In this document: positions 1-9,067 of the stretch, in pieces | How the letters are laid out: the number at the start of each line of letters is the position of its first letter | Position numbering within the stretch: the stretch's first letter is position 1 | Assembly: GCF_944385615.1 (NCBI RefSeq) | Contig: NZ_CALWXV010000011.1 | Coordinates: forward strand, 1 to 55,393 | Direction: 5' to 3' | DNA: 55,393 bases | Source of the DNA: an uncultured Flavonifractor sp. | Lineage (GTDB): Bacteria; Bacillota; Clostridia; Oscillospirales; Oscillospiraceae | Notes under the pieces: generated by a model | What the model saw: only the letters and a program-made list of their open reading frames with translations | What the model was told of the DNA's origin: nothing | The model's database searches: none | Made by a program: the position numbers and the translations under genes

Positions 1-52
1 CTATTTCCACCATCTCTATCACATTACGATCCATTTTTCCACGTTCCAGCAT
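1..52 (-). CDS. 5' end of an unidentified CDS, possibly IS1182-type transposase
   Basis: Seventeen open codons run off the left edge of the window on the minus strand, starting at the ATG 52..50. An AGGAGG lies 11 bases upstream (69..64), so this is a real translation start. The visible residues include R-N-V-I-E-M-V-E-I, which resembles the opening of IS1182-family DDE transposases just before their conserved LVPxDHLLRKI stretch; that stretch is outside the window. The identification is therefore a guess, supported only by the short match and by the tandem 19-bp repeats directly upstream. Confidence 0.4.
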   Translation of the reverse strand, partial: MLERGKMDRNVIEMVEI

Positions 53-90
53 CCTTCTCACCACCTCCTCTATTTTACCTCATCTAAATG

Positions 91-118
91 AAAAAGCCCA
101 GCTTTTGCTGGACTTTTT
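91..118 (-). terminator. Rho-independent terminator of the Xre-DUF3169 operon
   Basis: On the minus strand a 12-bp stem with one G-U pair and an AAAA loop ends in CTTTTT. It lies 66 bases past the DUF3169 stop and ahead of the next minus-strand start at 52. Confidence 0.7.
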
Positions 119-147
119 CGACAGGCTGGGACTTTTTCGACAGGCTG
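110..147. repeat. Perfect tandem repeat, two 19-bp copies
   Basis: The unit GGACTTTTTCGACAGGCTG occurs at 110-128 and again at 129-147 with no mismatch. It sits upstream of the transposase-like start at 52 and may mark the end of an insertion sequence; that role is inference. Confidence 0.7.
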
Positions 148-149
148 AA

Positions 150-178
150 GCCTGTATCCCACGGGATACAGGCTTTTT
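150..178 (+). terminator. Strong hairpin followed by TTTTT on the plus strand
   Basis: An 11-bp perfect stem (150-160 with 163-173) is followed by five T on the plus strand. It abuts the 3' end of the minus-strand DUF3169 gene and would block plus-strand readthrough towards it. Confidence 0.6.
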
Positions 179-183
179 GTCTG

Positions 184-930
184 TCAGGAGCGATGCTTGC
201 TGAGGCGGATACATTCCATGGCATAGGACACTTGGAGTACCCCCCACAGCAGGATGACCACAAAAATGGGCAGCAGGCCCACGTCTGCTACATAATTGAG
301 GAATACCAGCACCAGCCACAGAGCGGGGCAGACCATATTCATGATTTTATATGCATGAAAACATGCCTGGCCCATCTGGGCCCGCTCCAGTTCATCACAA
401 CTGTCCAGCCATTTTTTCTGAAAGTTGACATCATAGACGCTGCCCCGCTTTTCCGGGTTCATGCTCCGGGTTTGGTCCACCACCTTTTGCTGGAGCAAAA
501 TCAGTAGGATCATGGAAATCGGAAAGAAGATAACGCTTTGAATGGAACTATCATAGAGAAAGCTGGCGGCCAGAAAGAAGAAGTCAAACAGCATGGCCAG
601 GGTGCTCATCAGCAAGGCGTAGCTCAGCTGTCCCTCCATGATCTGGTACTCCTCATCTGATTCCTGGTCCCAGGCGGCATAGCGCTTTTTGGCTGAGCGG
701 TACAGGCAAAAACCGGGGATGAGCAGAGCGGCAGTACACACTGGAATAGCCCAGGGGGTGATGGTTCTCATCATTTGGTCCAGCCTGACCCAAATGGCAT
801 CCAGGGTGCCCAGATCCGCCGCCATGGCGGTAAAAAAGCCTGCAATGCCGCCCAGCACCCCGGCCACCAAAATCACCAGCAGGAAGCCGGGCAGAGATTT
901 CCGATTGTCCCGTTTTACCGTGTCATTCAT
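184..930 (-). CDS. DUF3169 family membrane protein
   Basis: A 248-residue integral membrane protein with about six hydrophobic segments (roughly residues 12-32, 60-80, 105-127, 132-150, 200-217 and 222-240) and a charged central loop. This layout, and its position directly after a small Xre regulator, match the DUF3169 family; the biochemical function of the family is unknown. The start chosen is the ATG at 930, because a GAGGAGG lies 9 bases upstream; an in-frame ATG six codons earlier has no such site. It overlaps the regulator's stop by 8 bases (ATGAATGA), so the two are probably translationally coupled and autoregulated through the operators at 1157-1228. Confidence 0.8.
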   Translation of the reverse strand: MNDTVKRDNRKSLPGFLLVILVAGVLGGIAGFFTAMAADLGTLDAIWVRLDQMMRTITPWAIPVCTAALLIPGFCLYRSAKKRYAAWDQESDEEYQIMEGQLSYALLMSTLAMLFDFFFLAASFLYDSSIQSVIFFPISMILLILLQQKVVDQTRSMNPEKRGSVYDVNFQKKWLDSCDELERAQMGQACFHAYKIMNMVCPALWLVLVFLNYVADVGLLPIFVVILLWGVLQVSYAMECIRLSKHRS

Positions 931-1138
931 GATCTTTTTCCTCCTCATAGGTAAAGATGTCCTCCACGGTCACGCCGCAGAGTTTTGCCAGCTTGAGGGC
1001 CAAAGTCACTGAGGGGGAGTAGTCTCCCCGCTCGATCTGGCTGATGGTCTGGCGGGATACCCCCGCCATGCGGCCCATCTCCTGCTGATTCACCCCCAGC
1101 CGGGCCCGGTGTTCCTTGAGCCGGTTGTAGAGCGGCAT
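923..1138 (-). CDS. Xre-family transcriptional regulator
   Basis: A 71-residue protein that is little more than one helix-turn-helix: residues 5-60 contain LGVNQQEMGRMAGVSRQTIS and then IERGDYSPS, the standard Cro/C1-type fold. Such short regulators usually repress their own operon with a membrane-protein partner, here DUF3169. The start is the ATG at 1138, eight bases after GGGAGG; a longer ATG start at 1162 has the ribosome site inside the gene. Three TGACAA-type half-site pairs upstream are the likely binding sites (inference). Confidence 0.9.
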   Translation of the reverse strand: MPLYNRLKEHRARLGVNQQEMGRMAGVSRQTISQIERGDYSPSVTLALKLAKLCGVTVEDIFTYEEEKDHE

Positions 1139-1156
1139 GGTATCATCCTCCCTTGT

Positions 1157-1228
1157 TGACAATGATACAGGTCAAAATGACAACTTTAATTGTCATACAT
1201 AGAATATCACTGACAAAGAAAGTTGTCA
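1157..1228. promoter_or_regulatory. Three operator-like palindromes TGACAA-N6-TTGTCA
   Basis: Two perfect copies of TGACAA-N6-TTGTCA lie at 1178-1195 and 1211-1228, and a third with a degenerate right half lies at 1157-1174. Spacings are 33 and 21 bp, near whole helical turns. The 1211-1228 copy overlaps the -35 box of the minus-strand promoter, and the others lie between promoter and start codon. They probably bind the adjacent Xre protein. Confidence 0.75.
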
Positions 1229-1229
1229 A
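1201..1229 (-). promoter_or_regulatory. Sigma-A-type promoter for Xre-DUF3169
   Basis: On the minus strand TTGACA (1229..1224), a 17-base spacer and TATTCT (1206..1201). Confidence 0.8.
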
Positions 1230-1240
1230 GATGGAATGAG

Positions 1241-1268
1241 AAAGAGCGGCATGGGTGTCCATGCCGCT
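1241..1268 (-). terminator. Terminator after the nfeD-SPFH operon
   Basis: A perfect 10-bp stem (1245-1254 with 1259-1268) and GTGT loop lie 15 bases past the SPFH stop. On the minus strand the stem is followed by CTTTCTC, a weak U tract. Confidence 0.6.
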
Positions 1269-1282
1269 CAGATGAACAAGAT

Positions 1283-2200
1283 TTACTTTTTGTCGGAGGA
1301 GGATTCAAAGACGGCCTTGGCGGAGGCGCACAGCCCCGCCAGTCCCTGAATTTCCGAGGGAATAATCAGCTTGGTGGCCTGACCGTTGGCGGCGGCCTGG
1401 AAGGCCTCCAGAGCCTTGATCTTCAGGACCTGGTCGGTGGGGCTGGCGTCGTTGAGCAGTTTGAGGGCCTCGGCAGTGGCCTGCTGGACCTTCAGAATGG
1501 CCTCGGCCTCGCCTTCGGCCTTCATGATGGCGGCCTGCTTGGCGGCGTCGGCCCGGAGGATCAGAGACTGCTTCTCGCCTTCAGCCACCAGGATCTGGCT
1601 CTGCTTCTGGCCCTCGGCCTGGAGGATGGATTCCCGGCGCTCCCGCTCGGCCTTCATCTGCTTCTCCATGGCGTCCTGGATCTCTCTGGGCGGGATGATG
1701 TTCTTCAGCTCCACCCGGTTGACCTTGATGCCCCAGGGGTCGGTGGCCTCGTCCAGAATGGCCCGCATCTTGGAGTTGATGATGTCCCGGCTGGTGAGGG
1801 ACTGGTCCAGCTCCAAATCGCCGATGATGTTGCGCAGGGTGGTGGCGGTCAGATTCTCAATGGCGCTCATGGGATGCTCCACCCCGTAAGTATACAGCTT
1901 GGAGTCGGTGATCTGGAAGTAGAGCACTGTGTCGATCTGCATGGTCACGTTGTCCTTGGTGATAACGGGCTGAGGGGCAAAGTCCACCACCTGCTCCTTC
2001 AGGGAGACCACCTTGGCTACCCGCTCGATAAAGGGGATCTTGAAGTGGACGCCCACGCCCCAGACGGTGTGGAACGCGCCCATCCGCTCGATGACGTAGG
2101 CTCTGGACTGCTGGACAACCTTTAGGTTGGCGGCCAGCAGCACAATAATGAGCACGGCCAGGATAATGATGATAATGGGGATGACAGGGATATTCGGCAT
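1283..2200 (-). CDS. SPFH/Band 7 (stomatin/prohibitin-like) membrane protein
   Basis: A 305-residue protein with one N-terminal membrane anchor (about residues 5-25, rich in Ile/Leu/Val), followed by an SPFH/Band 7 domain to about residue 185 and a long Ala/Glu/Lys-rich coiled coil (about 185-260). Members of this family form oligomeric scaffolds in membrane microdomains. The partner upstream is an NfeD-like protein, the standard pairing for bacterial SPFH proteins. The ATG at 2200 is chosen because AGGAGG lies 8 bases upstream; the ATG at 2227 would place that site inside the gene. Confidence 0.9.
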   Translation of the reverse strand: MPNIPVIPIIIIILAVLIIVLLAANLKVVQQSRAYVIERMGAFHTVWGVGVHFKIPFIERVAKVVSLKEQVVDFAPQPVITKDNVTMQIDTVLYFQITDSKLYTYGVEHPMSAIENLTATTLRNIIGDLELDQSLTSRDIINSKMRAILDEATDPWGIKVNRVELKNIIPPREIQDAMEKQMKAERERRESILQAEGQKQSQILVAEGEKQSLILRADAAKQAAIMKAEGEAEAILKVQQATAEALKLLNDASPTDQVLKIKALEAFQAAANGQATKLIIPSEIQGLAGLCASAKAVFESSSDKK

Positions 2201-2243
2201 ATTCCATTCCTCCTTATGTACAGACACACACAGATGGAGCTGC

Positions 2244-2684
2244 TCAGCTCTGTTCCGCCCGGGTCACAATGAGCTTGACCCCTTCGATCCGCAGGACCCG
2301 TACCAGAGTGCCTTTGGGGATGGGTTCCTCGGGGTCCGCGCGGGCGGTCCAGACGTTTCCGCTCACGGTGACCTGGCCCTGAGCGTTGCGGTTGTCAATG
2401 GCCTGGGTGACAACACCCTCGGCGCCCACCGCCCGGTCGGCGTTGGTGGCCACCTGTTTGGGGGTCACATAGCGCCGGGCCAGCGGCCGGATCACCAATA
2501 GGGTGGCCAGGGAGACCACCAAAAATACGGCGAACTGGATCCAAATGTTGTTCACAAAGAAGGATGTGATGAGCGCAGCCAGCGCGCCCAGCGCGAACCA
2601 CAGGGATACCAGGGTCACCGTCGCGGCCTCCAGCACTGCCAGTGCCACCAGGGCAACCAGCCAGCAAATACTGGGTATGGGCAT
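2244..2684 (-). CDS. NfeD-like membrane protein
   Basis: A 146-residue protein with two closely spaced hydrophobic stretches in the first 70 residues and a soluble C-terminal OB-fold-like part beginning near residue 85 (VGAEGVVTQ, then VTVSGNVWTARAD). This is the short NfeD class without the ClpP-like protease domain. It lies 43 bases upstream of the SPFH gene on the same strand and surely shares its transcript; the two families act together in membrane organisation. AGGAGG is 7 bases before the ATG. Confidence 0.9.
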   Translation of the reverse strand: MPIPSICWLVALVALAVLEAATVTLVSLWFALGALAALITSFFVNNIWIQFAVFLVVSLATLLVIRPLARRYVTPKQVATNADRAVGAEGVVTQAIDNRNAQGQVTVSGNVWTARADPEEPIPKGTLVRVLRIEGVKLIVTRAEQS

Positions 2685-2755
2685 AGACAGACCTCCTTTC
2701 TTAACGCTATCCTAGCATACTTCTAGAAAAAAGGGAAGTGACATTCCGTTACAGT

Positions 2756-2784
2756 TTGCCAAGCGGGCGGAAATAGGGTATACT
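2756..2784 (+). promoter_or_regulatory. Sigma-A-type promoter for the 2820-6441 operon
   Basis: TTGCCA (2756-2761), a 17-base spacer and TATACT (2779-2784), 35 bases before the first start codon. Confidence 0.75.
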
Positions 2785-2819
2785 GGTGCCAATAAACTGA
2801 CTGGAATAAGGAGCGAGAC

Positions 2820-3950
2820 ATGAGAGAGCTGGAATTGCTGATCCCCACCCTGTTCGGGCTGGAAGGGCTGTGTGCCGATGAGCTGCGGCGGCTGGGGCTG
2901 CCCCAGGTCAAGGCGGAGAATGGCCGGGTGTGCTGTAAGGCCCGGCCAGAGGATATTCCCCGGGTCAATCTGAACCTGCGCACCGGCGAGCGGGTGCTGC
3001 TGGTGGTGGGGCGGTATCATGCCGCCGACTTTGAGGCCCTTTTTGAGGGGGCCAAAGCCCTGCCCTGGGAGGACTTTATCCCCCGGGAGGGGGCCTTCCC
3101 TGTGAAAGGCCACTCCCTGAACTCCCAGCTCCACGCGGTGCCCGCCATCCAGGCGGTGCTGAAAAAGGCCCTGGCCGCCCGGCTGGGGGCCAAATACGGC
3201 ATGGACACCCTGCCGGAAAGCGGCGCCCTCTATCAGGTCCAGTTTTCCATTATGGCCGATCAGGTCACCCTGATGCTGGATACCTCGGGGGCGGGGCTCC
3301 ACAAGCGGGGCTATCGGGCGGTAGGGGTGGTGGCGCCCCTGCGGGAGACCTTGGCCGCCGCTATGGTGCTCCTCTCCCGCTATCGGGGCAGAGACCCCTT
3401 CTGTGACCCCTTCTGCGGCTCGGGCACCATCCCCATTGAGGCGGCCCTCATCGCCAAAAACCGGGCTCCCGGCCTGAACCGGGCCTTCTCCGCCCAGAAG
3501 TGGCGGTGGCTGGACAGCGGACTGTGGCTCCAGGCTGCCGACGAGGCCATGGACAAGGAGTTCCACGGGGATTACGACATCTGGGGGGGAGATATCGACC
3601 CCAAGGCGGTGGCCATCGCCCGGGATAATGCGGTAAAGGCCGACGTGGAGGACGTGGTACGTTTTGAAGTGGCCGACGCCGCCCGGTTCCACCAGGACGC
3701 CCCTGCCGGCCGGGTGGTGACCAATCCCCCCTACGGAGAGCGCATCCTGGAAAAGCGAGAGGCGGAAGAGCTTTACAGGGCCTTTGGCCGGGCGGTGCGT
3801 ACCCTGCCGGAGGGGTGGCGGGTGAGTGTGCTCTCCTCCCACACCGAATTTGAACGGACCTTTGGCCGGACAGCGGAGAAAAAGCGAAAGCTGTACAACG
3901 GTATGCTGAAATGCGACCTATTTCAATATGGGATCAACAAAGGGAGGTAG
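2820..3950 (+). CDS. THUMP-domain class I SAM-dependent 23S rRNA (guanine-N2) methyltransferase, YpsC/RlmL-like
   Basis: A 376-residue enzyme. The N-terminal half carries a THUMP RNA-binding region (about residues 45-155); the C-terminal half is a Rossmann methyltransferase with the SAM loop DPFCGSGT near residue 200 and the catalytic motif NPPYGERI near residue 302, as in RlmL/YpsC enzymes that modify guanine in 23S rRNA. The length fits the single-domain Firmicutes version rather than the long two-domain E. coli RlmLK. AAGGAG precedes the ATG by 6 bases. It heads a plus-strand operon, and only 3 bases separate its stop from the next start. Confidence 0.9.
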   Translation: MRELELLIPTLFGLEGLCADELRRLGLPQVKAENGRVCCKARPEDIPRVNLNLRTGERVLLVVGRYHAADFEALFEGAKALPWEDFIPREGAFPVKGHSLNSQLHAVPAIQAVLKKALAARLGAKYGMDTLPESGALYQVQFSIMADQVTLMLDTSGAGLHKRGYRAVGVVAPLRETLAAAMVLLSRYRGRDPFCDPFCGSGTIPIEAALIAKNRAPGLNRAFSAQKWRWLDSGLWLQAADEAMDKEFHGDYDIWGGDIDPKAVAIARDNAVKADVEDVVRFEVADAARFHQDAPAGRVVTNPPYGERILEKREAEELYRAFGRAVRTLPEGWRVSVLSSHTEFERTFGRTAEKKRKLYNGMLKCDLFQYGINKGR

Positions 3951-3953
3951 CGG

Positions 3954-5126
3954 ATGAGAAAGAAGCGGATGTACCGGGTGGCCGGCCTGTTGCTGGCCCT
4001 CTGCCTGCTGTTGGGGGGACAGGCCCTGGCGGCGCCCGTGGGAGCGGTGGTCTGGGGCTACAGCGAGGGACTGGCCCAGTGTGAGCTCAACGGCAAGTGG
4101 GGGTTTGTGGACGCCCAGAAAAAAGTGGTCATTCCGCTGCAATATGACAGCGTGGTCTCCTTTTCCCTGGGTGTGGCCGCCGTCAATCTGGACGGCAAGC
4201 TGGGGGTCATCCGGCAGGACGGCACCTATCTGATCCAGCCGGAATACGGCACGCTGCTGCCCCTGGACTGCGGGCTGTATGTGGTGCAGAAGGGGAGCCG
4301 CTGGGGTGTGGCCAGTATCCTGCCCTTTTCCGACGGACAGGGGGGAACCACCAATCTGCTTTATGATCTGGTCTATGACAGCGCCACCATCACCGAGCAG
4401 GGGGGGACCCGGGTGCTGACCCTGACCAAGGACGGGGTGGCCACCAAGATCCCGGTCTTTGAGCTGCCCAAAATTTTGGAGGAGAAGAGGGTGCCGTCCG
4501 CCCGCTTTTCTCTGACCCGGGGCAAGCTGCCCACCTTCCGGGACGTATCGCCCAAAGACTGGTTTGCGGTATGGGTGGATATCGCCTATAATGTGGGGCT
4601 GACTTCCGGCGTGGGCGGCAACCGGTATGGGCCCAGCCAGACCCTGACGGTGGCGGAGGTGCTCAAGCTGGCGGCCACCATGGAAAGCCGGTATAAAAAC
4701 GACAGCTTTCACACCAGCAGTTCCACCGGACCCTATTGGTACTCCGGGGCGGTGAACTATTGCCTGGCCAGCGGCATCATCCGCAGCGGTACATTTGACT
4801 CCGGGGACTATGCCCGGCCGGCCACCCGACGGGAGATCGCTCAGATCTTCGCCGCCACCAGTCTGGCAAAGGAAATGAGCGATTTGAACAGCCTGACCCG
4901 GGTCAAGGCATCCATCCCAGATGTGACGTCCCACACACCGGGGGCGAGCTCCATTTACAGCCTCTATGCCAAGGGGGTGCTTGGCGGTGTGGACAGTAAG
5001 CTGACCTTTAAGCCAAACGGCACCGTGACCCGGGCGGAGGCGGCCGCCATTGTGTCCCGCATGGTGCGGGCCGAGCAGCGTCTGACCCTCTGGGGCGATT
5101 ATGACGCCAGCGTACTGGTGGGATAG
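3954..5126 (+). CDS. Secreted WG-repeat protein with C-terminal SLH domains
   Basis: A 390-residue protein with a signal peptide (positive N-terminus, hydrophobic residues about 8-24, cleavage near ALA-AP). Residues about 45-130 contain WG repeats (GKWGFVDAQKKVVIP, GKLGVIRQDGTYLIQPEY, SRWGVAS). From about residue 195 three S-layer homology modules follow (FRDVSPKDWF; YWYSGAVNYCLASGII; SIYSLYAKGVLGGVDS), which normally bind secondary cell-wall polymers. It is therefore probably a wall-anchored surface protein. Start: GGGAGG is 6 bases before the ATG. It is encoded tightly behind an rRNA methyltransferase, with no obvious functional link. Confidence 0.85.
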   Translation: MRKKRMYRVAGLLLALCLLLGGQALAAPVGAVVWGYSEGLAQCELNGKWGFVDAQKKVVIPLQYDSVVSFSLGVAAVNLDGKLGVIRQDGTYLIQPEYGTLLPLDCGLYVVQKGSRWGVASILPFSDGQGGTTNLLYDLVYDSATITEQGGTRVLTLTKDGVATKIPVFELPKILEEKRVPSARFSLTRGKLPTFRDVSPKDWFAVWVDIAYNVGLTSGVGGNRYGPSQTLTVAEVLKLAATMESRYKNDSFHTSSSTGPYWYSGAVNYCLASGIIRSGTFDSGDYARPATRREIAQIFAATSLAKEMSDLNSLTRVKASIPDVTSHTPGASSIYSLYAKGVLGGVDSKLTFKPNGTVTRAEAAAIVSRMVRAEQRLTLWGDYDASVLVG

Positions 5127-5169
5127 GCGCTTCTGACGGCCGAAACTGAGAAGAGAGAGGGGGGTGCCT

Positions 5170-6126
5170 GTGCGGCACCTGTTTATCATGAATCCCTATG
5201 CGGGGAAGTATGACCGCAGCCAGGAAATGCTGGAGAAGGTGCGCTTTACCATGGCGGGCCGCCGGGAGGAATGGGCGGCGGTCCGCACCAGCGGGCCGGG
5301 CCATGCCGCCCAGCTGGCGGAGGAGGCTGCCCGGCAGGGCGACCCTCTGCGGATCTACGCCTGCGGCGGGGACGGTACACTGAATGAGGTGGTCAACGGC
5401 GCGGCGGGCCACCCACAGGTGGCAGTGACCCACTGCCCCATCGGCTCAGGCAACGATTTTCTGCGGATGTTTGGCCAGGACGCGGGCCGGTTCCGGCAGC
5501 TGGACCAGCTGCTGGATACCCCCCAGACTGCCATGGACCTCATTGACTGCAACGGGCGGCAGTCTTTAAATGTGTGCTCGGTGGGGTTCGATGCCCGCAT
5601 CGGCTTTGGGGCCGCCGACTTTAAAAAGCTTCCCCTGGTCAGTGGACAGGCAGCCTATCAGCTCTCTGCTCTGCGCACCATTATCCGGGGTATCCACCTG
5701 CCCTATCAGGTGGAGATCGATGGGAAGACCATGCCCGGCAGCCGGTTTACCTTGCTGTGCGCCTGTAACGGCCGGTATTATGGCGGAGGGTTCAACCCCA
5801 GCCCCGACGCCATGCCTGATGATGGCGTGCTGGATTTTATCGTAATTCCGGCGGTGTCCCGCTTTACCGTTCTGGCCCTCATCCAGAAGTTTGCCCAGGG
5901 CAAGATCGGAGAGATCCCCCAGGCCATCCTGCGGCGGGGTAAGGTAATGAAGGTATGGTGCGACCGGCCTACCGCCGTGAATGTGGACGGCGAGCGGGTG
6001 GAGGGAGAGGCGCTCTCCATTGGCCTGTCGGACAAAAAGGTACAGTTTTTCTATCCCGTTGGGGCCTCCTGGGGGTGTGCGCAGCCCAAGGAGTCTTGCA
6101 AACACCCGGCGGGCATGGTAAAATAA
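5170..6126 (+). CDS. Diacylglycerol/lipid kinase family protein (DgkB/YegS type)
   Basis: A 318-residue soluble kinase of the DAGK catalytic family. Visible signatures are the N-terminal NPYAGK, the nucleotide-binding GGDGTLNEVVNG near residue 65, IGSGNDFLR near residue 92 and the C-terminal beta-rich part with VNVDGER. Such enzymes phosphorylate diacylglycerol or related lipids at the membrane. The GTG at 5170 is preferred since GAGAGG lies 9 bases upstream; the GTG at 5164 is too close to that site. It follows the WG/SLH gene by 43 bases and precedes a small membrane protein by 45. Confidence 0.88.
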   Translation: MRHLFIMNPYAGKYDRSQEMLEKVRFTMAGRREEWAAVRTSGPGHAAQLAEEAARQGDPLRIYACGGDGTLNEVVNGAAGHPQVAVTHCPIGSGNDFLRMFGQDAGRFRQLDQLLDTPQTAMDLIDCNGRQSLNVCSVGFDARIGFGAADFKKLPLVSGQAAYQLSALRTIIRGIHLPYQVEIDGKTMPGSRFTLLCACNGRYYGGGFNPSPDAMPDDGVLDFIVIPAVSRFTVLALIQKFAQGKIGEIPQAILRRGKVMKVWCDRPTAVNVDGERVEGEALSIGLSDKKVQFFYPVGASWGCAQPKESCKHPAGMVK

Positions 6127-6171
6127 AGATGAAAAAGATGACAGTTCCACCACCCTGGAAAGGAGGGCTTT

Positions 6172-6441
6172 ATGTACAGAGTTGTTAAGTGGACGATGCT
6201 GGTTCTGTGTATCCTCTACCTCCCGGCAATCTTCCTGGTGCCGTTCCTGGGTTTCCTGCGTACCGATCTTTTGTCCTGGATTCTGTATGTGGCCTTTGTG
6301 CTGATGACCGTCTTTGTCTGGGGCATCAACGGCAAGGCCAACCGTACGGTGGGCCAGGGCATGGATCTGCGGGAGAAGAACGAGGATATCAAAGTGACCC
6401 AGGAGGTCCTGCGTTCCAGAGGCTATTGGAGCCAAATGTAA
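6172..6441 (+). CDS. Small membrane protein of unknown function
   Basis: An 89-residue protein with two hydrophobic helices (about residues 8-27 and 34-53) and a charged tail ending in a short helix (EKNEDIKVTQEVLRSRG). I do not recognise a family. An AAGGAGG lies 6 bases before the ATG, and codon use matches the neighbours, so it is translated. It is the last gene of the operon: a strong terminator begins 54 bases downstream. Confidence 0.75.
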   Translation: MYRVVKWTMLVLCILYLPAIFLVPFLGFLRTDLLSWILYVAFVLMTVFVWGINGKANRTVGQGMDLREKNEDIKVTQEVLRSRGYWSQM

Positions 6442-6494
6442 GCGATTTGTTAGCACTCCTCCCGTGAGTTTGTGAACAGAAATTGAATTTTTTG

Positions 6495-6536
6495 AAAATC
6501 AACCCCCTTTTTTCAAAAAAGGGGGTTGATTTTTTG
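6495..6536 (+). terminator. Strong Rho-independent terminator
   Basis: A near-perfect inverted repeat (AATCAACCCCC then six T, a C, six A and GGGGGTTGAT) is followed by TTTTT. Its descending arm overlaps the -35 box of the groESL promoter. Confidence 0.9.
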
Positions 6537-6554
6537 GGCGGAGAGGGGTATTAT
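6526..6554 (+). promoter_or_regulatory. groESL promoter
   Basis: TTGATT (6526-6531), a 17-base spacer and TATTAT (6549-6554), immediately upstream of the CIRCE operator. Confidence 0.7.
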
Positions 6555-6565
6555 CTTACACGTGG

Positions 6566-6592
6566 TTAGCACTCCGACAAAATGAGTGCTAA
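6566..6592 (+). promoter_or_regulatory. CIRCE operator (HrcA site) for groESL
   Basis: A perfect consensus TTAGCACTC-N9-GAGTGCTAA, starting 12 bases after the -10 box and therefore over the transcription start and early leader. HrcA binding here would repress groESL until heat stress. A lone TTAGCACTC at 6450-6458, with only a weak partner, looks like a degenerate second site. Confidence 0.95.
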
Positions 6593-6649
6593 CCCTCTGA
6601 ATTGGTTAATAAGAAAAAATATAGTCATACATGTAAGGAGGAACCCATT

Positions 6650-6934
6650 ATGAAACTCAAGCCTCTTGCCGACCGTGTGGTCATCAAGCTGGTCGAGGCC
6701 GAAGAAAAGACCAAGAGCGGCATCATCCTCACCGGCTCCGCCAAGGAGAAGCCCGAGGTGGCTCAGGTCATCGAGGTGGGCCCCGGCGGCCTGGTGGACG
6801 GCAAGGAAGTCACCATGACTGTGAAGGTGGGCGACAAGGTCATCACCAGCAAGTACTCCGGCACTGAGGTGAAGATCGACGGCGAGGAGTACACCATCGT
6901 CCGTCAGTCCGATATTCTCGCTATCGTTGAGTAA
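6650..6934 (+). CDS. groES: Co-chaperonin GroES
   Basis: A 94-residue protein of standard GroES length with the N-terminal LKPLADRVVIK signature, the mobile-loop region around TKSGIILTGSAKEKP and the C-terminal EYTIVRQSDILAI. It caps the GroEL ring and assists ATP-dependent folding in the cytoplasm. The ATG at 6650 is used: AGGAGG is 8 bases upstream and the leader before it contains the CIRCE operator. An upstream in-frame start at 6602 has no ribosome site. groEL follows after 90 bases. Confidence 0.97.
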   Translation: MKLKPLADRVVIKLVEAEEKTKSGIILTGSAKEKPEVAQVIEVGPGGLVDGKEVTMTVKVGDKVITSKYSGTEVKIDGEEYTIVRQSDILAIVE

Positions 6935-6937
6935 TAG

Positions 6938-8650
<1,713 letters not shown>

Positions 8651-8667
8651 GAGATTGCCAGACTTTT

Positions 8668-8706
8668 GGGCCCTCGGAACAATGTTCCGGGGGCCCTTCT
8701 TTTTAT
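8668..8706 (+). terminator. Terminator of the groESL operon
   Basis: A 13-bp stem with one U-G pair (8668-8680 with 8684-8696) and loop AAT, followed by TTCTTTTTAT. Confidence 0.9.
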
Positions 8707-8770
8707 CCCTTTTTCTAGGCAAAACGGACAACCTCCCTGCATAAGCATAAAGGACGAGGGGGTCGAGGCC

Positions 8771-9052
8771 ATGGAGCGCAACCGAAAGCGGGAGGGCCTG
8801 CTGGAAAAGACGGCGGAGGTGCTGGATCTGCCCGGGGACGTGGTGGCGGGCCTGCCCCGGCTGGAGCTCACCGGCAGCCGGGAGCTGCGGATGGAAAACC
8901 ACAAGGGCATTCTGGCTTACGGCAGTCAGGAGATCCATATCTCGGGCGGTAAGCTGATTATTAAGGTACGGGGCAGCGATTTGGAGCTGAAGGCCATGAA
9001 CGCCAGCCAGCTGCTCATCACCGGCGACATCGCCGGGATCGAACTGACCTGA
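8771..9052 (+). CDS. yqfC: Sporulation protein YqfC (YabP/YqfC family)
   Basis: A 93-residue beta-rich protein with the YabP/YqfC pattern: LDLPGDVVAGLPRLELTG, then ILAYGSQEIHISGG and a final ITGDIAGIEL. In Bacillus and Clostridia yqfC sits directly before yqfD and is expressed in the mother cell under SigE; here yqfD starts 15 bases later. The ATG at 8771 follows GAGGGGG by 8 bases. A GCATAAGCAT stretch upstream (8739-8748) is loosely like a SigE -10 region, but too weak to call. Confidence 0.9.
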   Translation: MERNRKREGLLEKTAEVLDLPGDVVAGLPRLELTGSRELRMENHKGILAYGSQEIHISGGKLIIKVRGSDLELKAMNASQLLITGDIAGIELT

Positions 9053-9067
9053 AAAGGGGGCGGGGAA

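Noticed and set aside
6450-6475. Second CIRCE site upstream of groESL
   Set aside because: Only the left half TTAGCACTC is intact; spacing is 7 and the right half is GAGTTTGTG, so it is at best degenerate.
8726-8760. SigE sporulation promoter before yqfC
   Set aside because: A CATAAGCAT-like -10 is present but no convincing -35; evidence too weak for a feature.
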